Assembly (NCBI GenBank): GCA_027624955.1
Contig: JAQBTG010000001.1
Coordinates: 1 to 64,000 of the forward strand
Length of the DNA stretch: 64,000 nucleotides
From: Pseudomonadota bacterium
GTDB lineage: Bacteria; Pseudomonadota; Alphaproteobacteria; UBA828
Direction: 5' to 3'
Shown here: one piece after another, positions 8,505 to 15,730 of the stretch
How positions within the stretch are numbered: the stretch's first letter is position 1
Layout: every line of letters starts with the position of its first letter
Position numbers and translations under genes: made by a program
Notes under the pieces: model-generated
Databases searched by the model: none
Told to the model about the DNA's origin: nothing
What the model saw: only the letters and a program-made list of their open reading frames with translations

Positions 8505-9044
8505 ATGTCCGAGGGCTGGAGCAAGGACCGCATTCTCGAGGAACGGGTGGCGCGCTTCGATAAGCTGGCGCCGACCAGCAAATCTTTTGTCGACACCGTC
8601 GTGGATGGTCATCAACGCGATATTTACATGGTCATCGGCAATGGGGTGAACGAAGATTCAGGCCATAAGCCTGCGATTGAAGATCATCGTGATTTCTCTG
8701 TCGGCATCATCTCTGCCCAGCATGGTAATGGCGCTTCGCTGCATCTTCACACAACCGTCGAGATGTTCATGCCGCTCGAAGGGCGGTGGGCGATTTACTG
8801 GCTCGATCAAAATAATGAGCAACAGGAAGTGATCCTGGAAAAGCATGACGTTATTTCGGTGCCGCCCGGAATTTTTCGTGGCTTTCGCAACGAAAGCGGG
8901 GAAAAAGCGCTGCTCTTCGCCATCAACGGAAATACAGACCCAGGCCGCGTCGAGTGGCCGCAAGACTTGCTCGATAGAGCCGCCGCGAAGGGTTATTCGC
9001 TCGATGAAAACGGCAATTTGTTGGAAAGTGGAGCAAGCAAATGA
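8505..9044 (+). CDS. Cupin-domain protein 2 of a tandem trio
   Basis: 179 residues from the ATG at 8505 after AAGGGGAG. It has the same architecture as its neighbours: N-terminal extension (VARFDKLAPTSKSFVDTVVDG, RDIYMVIGNGVNED), then cupin motif 1 GNGASLHLHTTVEMFMPLEG and motif 2 VPPGIFRGFRN, again with Arg at the usual His position. The C-terminal GNTDPGRVEWPQDLLDRA matches GGTDPGKVEWPQETVDMA of cupin 1. The paralogues are clearly related but far from identical, so the duplication is old. Function unknown. Its stop overlaps the next start as ATGA. Confidence 0.8.
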   Translation: MSEGWSKDRILEERVARFDKLAPTSKSFVDTVVDGHQRDIYMVIGNGVNEDSGHKPAIEDHRDFSVGIISAQHGNGASLHLHTTVEMFMPLEGRWAIYWLDQNNEQQEVILEKHDVISVPPGIFRGFRNESGEKALLFAINGNTDPGRVEWPQDLLDRAAAKGYSLDENGNLLESGASK

Positions 9045-9583
9045 CAAAACATGTCATCAGTGTTGAAGAATTCGAGCGCACCCGTGTGGCGCGCTTCAAT
9101 GAGCTTGAGGGCTCGAGCCAACCGATGCTCGATGCCGTCATTCCCGGCCAGGAGCGGGAAATTTACCAGGTCATCGGCAAGGGTGTTAGCGAGGACCCTG
9201 ACGCAAAAATTCCGATTGTCGACAATGCCGGCTTTAATGTCGCCATCGTCCGCTGCGCGCCGGGCAAGGGCACGCTGCATCACGATCATAAGACCAACGA
9301 AGTCTTCACGGCGCTAACTGGAAAATGGAAAATATTTTGGGGCGATGACGAAGACAGCCATTTTGTCATTCTCGAGCCTTTCGACACCGCCTCGGTGCCG
9401 CCCAATCTAATGCGCGGTTTCCGCAATGTTGGCGATGAGGAGGGTCTCCTGCTTGGCACCGTCGCGGGCACCGATCCCGGCGGTGTGAAATGGCGCGACG
9501 ACGTATTGGCCGAAGCTTCGCGGCTCGGCCATCGGCTCGACAAAGACGGTCAGATCATTGAGGCACCGGCCGCTGCCGAATAA
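9041..9583 (+). CDS. Cupin-domain protein 3 of a tandem trio
   Basis: 180 residues. The ATG overlaps the stop of cupin 2 by four bases, indicating translational coupling. Motif 1 is GKGTLHHDHKTNEVFTALTG (His-x-His and Glu kept). Motif 2 is VPPNLMRGFRN, lacking both the usual Gly and the metal-ligand His. The extension RVARFNELEGSSQPMLDAVI and REIYQVIGKGVSEDPD is shared with the other two. Co-translation suggests the three proteins may form a hetero-oligomer, since cupins often dimerise or hexamerise; this is inference. It could equally be a set of isoenzymes for related small acids. Confidence 0.8.
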   Translation: MTKHVISVEEFERTRVARFNELEGSSQPMLDAVIPGQEREIYQVIGKGVSEDPDAKIPIVDNAGFNVAIVRCAPGKGTLHHDHKTNEVFTALTGKWKIFWGDDEDSHFVILEPFDTASVPPNLMRGFRNVGDEEGLLLGTVAGTDPGGVKWRDDVLAEASRLGHRLDKDGQIIEAPAAAE

Positions 9584-9596
9584 CGCCTCAGGCGGG

Positions 9597-10313
9597 TTAA
9601 CCGTAGCGTCTAAGCTGTGTGCCGTTGTGGCGTAGCCAGGCGCGTTCCGCGCTAGATTCGCCCACCAGTCCGGCGACCTCAGACCAAAAGCGGGCGCTAT
9701 GGTTCAATTCCCGCAAATGGGCGATTTCGTGCGCCACCACATAGTCGAGCACCGCCGGGGGCGCCAAGATGAGGCGCCAGGAAAAAGATAGCCCGCCCGC
9801 CGCCGAGCAACTGCCCCAGCGTGTCGCCGGGTCACGGATGGAGAGGCGGCGGATTGGCCGCTCCACCCGGCGCGCTAGGCGCTCTGCGCGCTCGCCAATT
9901 TCGCGCCGCGCCTCAGCAATCAGCCAGCGCCGCACGCGCCGGGCAAATATCTCCTCATCGCCCGGTACCAATAGATCGCCGCCAACGCGGCGCGTGCGCT
10001 TGGCGCCGTTCACCGGCCTGGTCAACGTTACTGGTTCCCCCAATAACGGCAGCACGGTGCCGTGGCGAAACGGTATCGCCGGAGGCAACCCTTCTAGCCG
10101 GGCTTCGATCCAGTCCGCGCGGGCATGGGCGAATGCGAGGCCGTCGCGTACCGACGCTCGCCGCGGCAACACCAGCTCGACCCCGCCGCTGGATTCGTCG
10201 ATACGGATCAAAATATGCCGCGCCCGAGCACTACGGCGCAGATTGAGCATGACGACGCTTCCGCCCGGCAGGGCGAGGGAGCGCAAGGGAGTTTCTGGCT
10301 GGAGAATCGACAT
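9597..10313 (-). CDS. YgjP-like M48/DUF45 zinc metallopeptidase
   Basis: 238 residues of the YgjP/DUF45 family. The zinc motif HEIAH lies at about 195-199, followed by LRELNHSARFW with the third ligand His. The preceding RWGSCSAAGGLSFSWRLI is the family signature. The N-terminal part is an Arg-rich beta domain (LRRSARARHILIRID). These are soluble SprT-like proteins of poorly defined function. It is divergent from the ABC-F gene across a 120-base gap, and its start ATG is in good context. No signal peptide, so probably cytoplasmic. Confidence 0.88.
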   Translation of the reverse strand: MSILQPETPLRSLALPGGSVVMLNLRRSARARHILIRIDESSGGVELVLPRRASVRDGLAFAHARADWIEARLEGLPPAIPFRHGTVLPLLGEPVTLTRPVNGAKRTRRVGGDLLVPGDEEIFARRVRRWLIAEARREIGERAERLARRVERPIRRLSIRDPATRWGSCSAAGGLSFSWRLILAPPAVLDYVVAHEIAHLRELNHSARFWSEVAGLVGESSAERAWLRHNGTQLRRYG

Positions 10314-10433
10314 GGCTCAGGTGAGTGTGGCCGGATCGCCTTTTTTTGGCTATAGGCTTGGCGCAATTGGCTGGCGGTGGCGAAACGCTTTATTTGCCGC
10401 CCCACCGCATGGTATGAGCCACGACCGCAAAGC

Positions 10434-12344
10434 ATGTTGACAATCTCCTCCCTCACTTACCGCATCGGCGGGCGCCCTCTCCTGGAAGACGCCTCGGCGC
10501 GCATTCCGCGTGGCCGACGCATCGGTCTTGTGGGGCCGAATGGTAGCGGCAAAACAACCCTCTTGAGCCTGATTGCCGGCACCATTGAGCCCGATGGCGG
10601 AAGCCTGTCGCTGACCCGTGGCGCCCAAGTGGCGAGCGTCGCGCAGGAGGCGCCGGGCGGTACGGCGACGCCTCTGGAAACGGTTCTTGCCGCGCATACC
10701 GAGCGCCATGCCCTTCTTGCCGAGGCCGAGACGGCTGTCGATTCGCACCGCATCGCAGAAATCCAGACCCGCCTGCATGATATCGGCGCCCAGGCGGCGC
10801 CAGCGCGCGCGGCGTCGATTTTGGCTGGTCTCGGCATTGGAGAGGCGGCGCAGCACGAAGCGACTGAGAATCTCTCCGGCGGCTGGCGCATGCGGGTCGC
10901 CCTGGCGGCGGCATTGTTTGCTGAACCGGACCTTCTTTTGCTCGACGAGCCGACCAACCATCTCGACCTTGAAGCGACGATGTGGCTTGAAAATCATTTG
11001 CGCGGTTACCCCCGCACTCTTCTGCTGGTTAGCCATGATCGTCACATTCTGAACGCTGTGCCGGATGGCATTCTGCATTTGTCGGGCCGTGCGCTTAGCC
11101 TATACCCGGGCGGCTACGACAATTTCGCCCGTGTCCTTGCCGAGCGCCAAGCGGCCGAAGCCTCAAACCAGGCGCGACGGGCGGCGAAACGCACCAAGCT
11201 CGAAGGTTTTGTCGCCCGCTTTCGCTACAATGCCAGCAAGGCACGCCAGGCTCAGAGCCGCTTGAAGGCGCTTCAGCGATTGAGCGATGCACCGCCGCCG
11301 GTCGAGCGCTCCAGTGTGGAAATCGATTTTCCGGCCCCCGCGGGACTTGCCCCACCGCTCATCACCTTGTTCGGTACGGCGGCGGGATATACGCCGGGCG
11401 TGCCAGTCCTCAAGGGTCTCGATCTGCGTCTCGATCCTGATGACCGCATCGCCCTGCTTGGTGCCAACGGCAACGGCAAATCCACGTTCGCCAAACTGCT
11501 CGCCGGCGCACTCAAGCCGATGGCGGGCGAAATTCTACGCGCGCCCAAGCTCAGGGTCGGCTATTTCGCGCAACATCAAGTAGATTCCCTGGAAGCTGAT
11601 GAGAGCGCCTTTCAGCAACTAACGCGGAAGATGTCCAATGCGGCGCCGCACCAGGTGCGCGCCCGCCTGGGCACCTTTGGCTTCAGCCAAGACAAAGCCA
11701 ACGTGGTGGCGCATAAACTATCCGGCGGCGAGAAGGCGCGCCTCAATCTGGCTTTAATCAGCCACGGCGCGCCGCAAATATTGGTGCTCGATGAGCCCAC
11801 CAACCATCTCGATTTGGAAACGCGCGATTCTCTGGTGCAGGCGCTGAACGCTTTCCCAGGCGCCGTCATCGTGATCAGCCATGATTGGGATCTGTTGGAA
11901 TTGACGGTGGAGCGTCTGTGGCTGGTGGCGGACGGAACCGTGCGCCCCTATGACGGCGATCTCGAAGATTATCGGCGCTTTGTTATTGGCCGTAGTGGCG
12001 GTAGCGGCGGTGGCGAGAATAGCAAGAGAGCGGTGCGCGACAAATCCGCAAAGGGAAAAATCGTGCGGCAGGACGCGGCGGCCGAGCGGTCTAAGCGCGC
12101 ACCCCTTAAGCGTGCCGCCGAAAGCGCCGAATATCGTCTCAACCAGGCAACTCGGCAAAAAACCGATATCGAAGCCAAGATGGCAGATAGCACGCTTTAT
12201 GAAGGCGCGCCCGAGCGCCTCGCCGAGCTCGGCCGCAAATTGAGCGCCGCCGAGCGTACGATCTCCGAGGCTGAGGCCGATTGGCTGCGGGCCGCCGAAG
12301 CGCTGGAGGCCCTACAAGCCGAAGATGACTCAGCCTGCGACTAG
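10434..12344 (+). CDS. ABC-F family ATPase (Uup/YheS-like)
   Basis: 636 residues with two fused ABC domains and no membrane segment, the ABC-F hallmark. Domain 1: Walker A GPNGSGKTT, signature LSGGWRMR, Walker B LLLLDEPTNHLDLE. Domain 2: GANGNGKST, LSGGEKARL, LVLDEPTNHLDLE. The 80-residue linker is Arg/Lys-rich (RAAKRTKLEGFVARFRYNAS). The C-terminal tail (about 550-636) is charged and predicted to form a coiled coil, as in Uup. ABC-F proteins bind the ribosomal E site and relieve translational stalls; Uup also touches replication intermediates. The start at 10434 (MLTISSLTYRIGG) is chosen because an upstream in-frame start adds non-homologous residues. Its last 15 bases overlap the convergent CoA-transferase gene. 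Confidence 0.92.
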   Translation: MLTISSLTYRIGGRPLLEDASARIPRGRRIGLVGPNGSGKTTLLSLIAGTIEPDGGSLSLTRGAQVASVAQEAPGGTATPLETVLAAHTERHALLAEAETAVDSHRIAEIQTRLHDIGAQAAPARAASILAGLGIGEAAQHEATENLSGGWRMRVALAAALFAEPDLLLLDEPTNHLDLEATMWLENHLRGYPRTLLLVSHDRHILNAVPDGILHLSGRALSLYPGGYDNFARVLAERQAAEASNQARRAAKRTKLEGFVARFRYNASKARQAQSRLKALQRLSDAPPPVERSSVEIDFPAPAGLAPPLITLFGTAAGYTPGVPVLKGLDLRLDPDDRIALLGANGNGKSTFAKLLAGALKPMAGEILRAPKLRVGYFAQHQVDSLEADESAFQQLTRKMSNAAPHQVRARLGTFGFSQDKANVVAHKLSGGEKARLNLALISHGAPQILVLDEPTNHLDLETRDSLVQALNAFPGAVIVISHDWDLLELTVERLWLVADGTVRPYDGDLEDYRRFVIGRSGGSGGGENSKRAVRDKSAKGKIVRQDAAAERSKRAPLKRAAESAEYRLNQATRQKTDIEAKMADSTLYEGAPERLAELGRKLSAAERTISEAEADWLRAAEALEALQAEDDSACD

Positions 12345-13067
12345 GACTTCGCGCGCAAATTTGGGATAGATTTCGGCTATGTCGGCGCCTACACCGCCCC
12401 GTATGAGTTCCAATGTTTCGGTGGAGGGCGGCGGAGTTTGCGGTACGTTCGCAGGGGCGTCGTACTCAAAGCCAGTATTGTCTCTTATGCTTGCCGCCGT
12501 TTCGCCGGCATGAATGCTTTGCAGACGGAAGCATTGCTCGTTGCGCTCGAATGAAAACACGCAGCGTTCCGTCACCAGCGCATAGGGGCCGCCGCGGCGA
12601 TAGATGCCGGGCGGACTAACCCCGGGGGCAGAGATGAAATCGACCTTCGGCACCAATACGCGGCAGCTATGTTCAGGCCGAAACAGAATCACCCGGGGCA
12701 CCAGGAAATAGAGGTAGGCCGATCCGTAGGTGCCGGGAAAGCGCACGTCGAGATCGGGATACTCGCCAAGACCGACCAAATTGACATTGGCCGCGCCGTC
12801 GATCTGCCCGCCGCCGAGAAAAAAGGCGTCGATGCGCCCCTGTGCGGCGCAATCGAACAGCTCGCGCGCGCCGTCGGTAAAATCGTTGTGACGTAGGCTG
12901 GAAAGCACGCTGACTCGCAACCCCTGCTTCGCCTGCGCCCGCGCTAGCAGCGCGGCCGCGCCCGGGATCGGCGAAGACGCGCCGACTGCCACATGGCCGA
13001 GGCCGTCCAGCATGCGGGCGATGACGGCGATGAGAAGCTCGGTTTTGCTGTGCTGCGGCGCGCTCAT
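12330..13067 (-). CDS. CoA-transferase family I, beta subunit (IpdB/GctB-like)
   Basis: 245 residues of the family I CoA-transferase beta subunit. Family segments include GHVAVGASSPIPGAAALLAR and FFLGGGQIDGAANVNLVGLG. True transferases carry a catalytic Glu in the loop after the GxxSP segment that forms the thioester; no equivalent is obvious here. The cholesterol ring-cleaving hydrolase IpdAB likewise lacks it in its beta subunit, so a hydrolase/lyase acting on a cyclic acyl-CoA is a reasonable alternative. The start overlaps the stop of the alpha subunit gene as ATGA. It is the last gene of the beta-oxidation operon and overlaps the convergent ABC-F gene by 15 bases. Confidence 0.8.
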   Translation of the reverse strand: MSAPQHSKTELLIAVIARMLDGLGHVAVGASSPIPGAAALLARAQAKQGLRVSVLSSLRHNDFTDGARELFDCAAQGRIDAFFLGGGQIDGAANVNLVGLGEYPDLDVRFPGTYGSAYLYFLVPRVILFRPEHSCRVLVPKVDFISAPGVSPPGIYRRGGPYALVTERCVFSFERNEQCFRLQSIHAGETAASIRDNTGFEYDAPANVPQTPPPSTETLELIRGGVGADIAEIYPKFAREVLVAG

Positions 13068-13879
13068 GCAGCGCCAAACTCGGCGAGATAGTCCTCAAAG
13101 CCTTCTGGGCTGCGAGCCTTCTTCGCATAGCCCGCGAGATGCATTGCGTCGGGCTCATAATGGCCGGCGAGGCCGAGCGGCCAGGCACCGTTTGGCGCTT
13201 CGGCAATCGCCGACACGTAAAGTGCCGGCAATGAGCCGCCGGCCAATGCCTCGTCCTGCATCAAGTCGATATCGCGTATCTCTTCGACCGTCACCAGGGT
13301 GCCGCGCGAAGCATGGGCCATCGTCACAAGTTCGCGCCGGCGGCCAATCCAGATATTGCCGTTGCGGTCGGCGAACGGCGCATGAAAAAGCGCGATATCA
13401 GGTTTGAGGGCCGGTAGCACGACGATGCGGTCGCCTTGTTCGAAGGGATTTTCGCTCTCTTTCCAATCCTCGCGCACGCGCATGAGATCGCTGCCGATCA
13501 AGCCCCGGAGCGGCATGAAAGGCAGGCCTTTTTCGCTCGCCTGCAGCCCGGCGTGAATGGCCGGGCAGGTCGAATCGCGGATGGCGATTTTGCGGCTCTT
13601 GAGGGCGGAGGTGAATTGTGGCGCCGCGCCAAGCTCGCCCAGGCTGATCGCCGCCGTCTCAATGATCGCAACACAGCCCGCGCCGATCAACATATCCGCC
13701 TGAATGCCGCTTTGCGGCACCGCCAACAGATGAAGATCGCGCGCACCGCGCCGGATCAAGGCGCGCGTCGCCGCCATGGCGACAAATGAATAATCCGGCG
13801 GCACCGCAACCATGATGCCGTTCTCGACGCGCGCCGCCAACGCGTCCAGCGTTATTACCGGCACAGTGCTCATAGCCAT
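13064..13879 (-). CDS. CoA-transferase family I, alpha subunit (IpdA/GctA-like)
   Basis: 271 residues of the alpha subunit. Visible segments are DYSFVAMAATRALIRRGARD (the nucleotide-like fold start), GLPFMPLRGLIGSDL, and the terminal DRNGNIWIGRRRELVTMAHAS. The segment before GLPFMP, where IpdA carries its catalytic Glu, reads IRDSTCPAIHAGLQASEKG, so a different acid may serve. The gene lies 29 bases after fadE and overlaps the beta subunit. Together with FadD, FadA, FadN and FadE this pair could activate, or hydrolytically cleave, an acid fed into beta-oxidation. The exact substrate is unknown. Confidence 0.8.
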   Translation of the reverse strand: MAMSTVPVITLDALAARVENGIMVAVPPDYSFVAMAATRALIRRGARDLHLLAVPQSGIQADMLIGAGCVAIIETAAISLGELGAAPQFTSALKSRKIAIRDSTCPAIHAGLQASEKGLPFMPLRGLIGSDLMRVREDWKESENPFEQGDRIVVLPALKPDIALFHAPFADRNGNIWIGRRRELVTMAHASRGTLVTVEEIRDIDLMQDEALAGGSLPALYVSAIAEAPNGAWPLGLAGHYEPDAMHLAGYAKKARSPEGFEDYLAEFGAA

Positions 13880-13908
13880 CGTCGCGCTTTCCTTGCCGGC
13901 CGCAACGG

Positions 13909-15711
13909 CTAGAAATCATCCTCGTCAAAGTGGGCGATGGCCGCCTTACCGGTCATGATACGGAGAAACAGCGAAGCCGATTCCGGCAACAGTTTGTACA
14001 TGTAAAAGCGCGCCGTCTTGACCTTGTTGGCGTAGTAGCGCGCATCGCCGTTGGCGTCATCGCCTGCCTTCGCCAGTGCCTTTTCGGCCATCATTGCCCA
14101 CATGTAACCGACCGCTACGAGGCCAAACATTTTCAAATAATCGGTGGCGACCGCGGCCGCTTCTTCGGGATCGCCGAGGCCCTTTTGGGCGATCACCAGC
14201 GTCGCTTGCTGCAGCTTGCCAAGCGCCTTGGCGAGCGGCATTACAATTTCCCTTAGTGCCTCGTCGTTCTGGTGCGCCTCAACGAAGGCAGTGGCGGGGT
14301 GAAAGAAAAGGCGCAATAGCCTTCCCGTATGCAGGCCAAGTTTGCGCCCGACCAGATCGAGCGCCTGAATGCCGTTGGTGCCTTCATAGAGCTGTGCAAT
14401 GCGCGCATCGCGTACCAATTGCTCCATGCCATGCTCGGCGATATAGCCGTGTCCGCCATGTACTTGGACCGCCAGATTGGCGCCTTCGAAGCCGCGGTCG
14501 GTCAGGAACGCCTTGATGATCGGCGTCATCAGTTGCACCAGCTCATCGGCGTCTCGGCGCGTCTCGGCGTCCGGATGATGGGTCGAGATATCGAGTTTCA
14601 GCGCCGTCCAATAAGCGAGCGCGCGCGTGCCTTCATTGTAGGCGCGCACCGTGAGCAGCATATTGCGGACGTCGGGATGGACGATGATGGGATCGGCGGC
14701 CTCGGCGCTCTTCGCGCCTTTCGCCAGGCTTTTGCCCGAGCGTCGCTCTTTGGCGTAGGCGGTCGCCGATTGATAGGCGGTCTCGCCGATCGCCAGGCCC
14801 TGCATGCCGACGCCGAGGCGAGCGCCGTTCATCATGGTGAACATGCAGCGTAAGCCTTTATGCGCTTCGCCGATGAGATAGCCTTCGGCCTCGTCGAAAT
14901 TGATTACACAGGTGGCCGAGCCGTGAATGCCCATCTTCTTCTCGATCGAGCCGCAGGAGACGCCGTTGCGCGGGCCGAGTTCGGCGCTGGCGCCGCTGCC
15001 TTTGACATTGAATTTCGGCACCAAAAAGAGCGAGATGCCGCGCACGCCCTCCGGTGCATCGGGCAATTTGGCCAACACCAGATGGATAATGTTATCGACC
15101 AGATCATGTTCGCCGGCGGATATGAACATCTTGCTGCCGCTGATGCTGTACGCGCCACCGCCGGTCGGCGCCGCCTTGGTACGGATGAGGCCAAGATCGG
15201 TGCCGCAATGGCTTTCGGTCAGGCACATGGTGCCGCTCCACGAGCCGTCCGTCAGATGCGGCAGGTAAGTGTCTTTGATCGTCTCGCTACCATGGCGTTC
15301 GATCAGCGCTGCAGCGCCGCGTGACAGCAACGGATAGACACCGAACGCGATGTTGGTCGAGCACACCATCTCTTCGATGACGAAATTCATCAGCGCCGGC
15401 AGCCCCTGGCCACCATATTTGGGATCGGATGAAATCGACTGCCAACCGGCGCCGACAAAATCGTCATAAGCCTGTTTGAATCCGGTTGGCGTGCGCACCA
15501 CGCCGTTCTCATAGGTGCAGCCTTCTTCGTCGCCGACACGGTTAAGCGGCAGCAGCTTGTCTTCGCAGAATTTGGCGCCTTCTTCGAGAATCGCGTCGAT
15601 GGTCTCCGGCGTCGCTTCTTCGAAGCCGGGCAGCCGGCTCAATTGTTCGGAATCCAACATTTCGTGGAGGACGAAGCGCATGTCGCGTAAGGGCGCTTTA
15701 TAAATTTGCAT
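13909..15711 (-). CDS. fadE: Acyl-CoA dehydrogenase, long form (FadE-like)
   Basis: 600 residues, the length of the Bacillus FadE / alphaproteobacterial DmdC-like class rather than the 380-residue short form. It has an N-terminal helical domain, then the beta domain with MCLTESHCGTDLGLIRTKA. The helical domain carries the catalytic Glu in IAQLYEGTNGIQALDLVGRKL. An extra C-terminal domain spans about 470-600 (LMIAEKAL-type helices, ARYYANKVKTARFYMYKLLP). It performs the first oxidation of beta-oxidation with FAD; the electron acceptor ETF is not in the window. Position directly after fadN and fadA matches the Bacillus fadN-A-E arrangement. Chain-length preference cannot be read from sequence. 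Confidence 0.92.
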   Translation of the reverse strand: MQIYKAPLRDMRFVLHEMLDSEQLSRLPGFEEATPETIDAILEEGAKFCEDKLLPLNRVGDEEGCTYENGVVRTPTGFKQAYDDFVGAGWQSISSDPKYGGQGLPALMNFVIEEMVCSTNIAFGVYPLLSRGAAALIERHGSETIKDTYLPHLTDGSWSGTMCLTESHCGTDLGLIRTKAAPTGGGAYSISGSKMFISAGEHDLVDNIIHLVLAKLPDAPEGVRGISLFLVPKFNVKGSGASAELGPRNGVSCGSIEKKMGIHGSATCVINFDEAEGYLIGEAHKGLRCMFTMMNGARLGVGMQGLAIGETAYQSATAYAKERRSGKSLAKGAKSAEAADPIIVHPDVRNMLLTVRAYNEGTRALAYWTALKLDISTHHPDAETRRDADELVQLMTPIIKAFLTDRGFEGANLAVQVHGGHGYIAEHGMEQLVRDARIAQLYEGTNGIQALDLVGRKLGLHTGRLLRLFFHPATAFVEAHQNDEALREIVMPLAKALGKLQQATLVIAQKGLGDPEEAAAVATDYLKMFGLVAVGYMWAMMAEKALAKAGDDANGDARYYANKVKTARFYMYKLLPESASLFLRIMTGKAAIAHFDEDDF

Positions 15712-15730
15712 ATCTCTAGCTCCTGGCCAC

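Noticed and set aside
10350-11078. 242-codon minus-strand frame inside the ABC-F gene
   Set aside because: It lies opposite Walker and signature motifs of the ABC-F ATPase, so it is a shadow frame.
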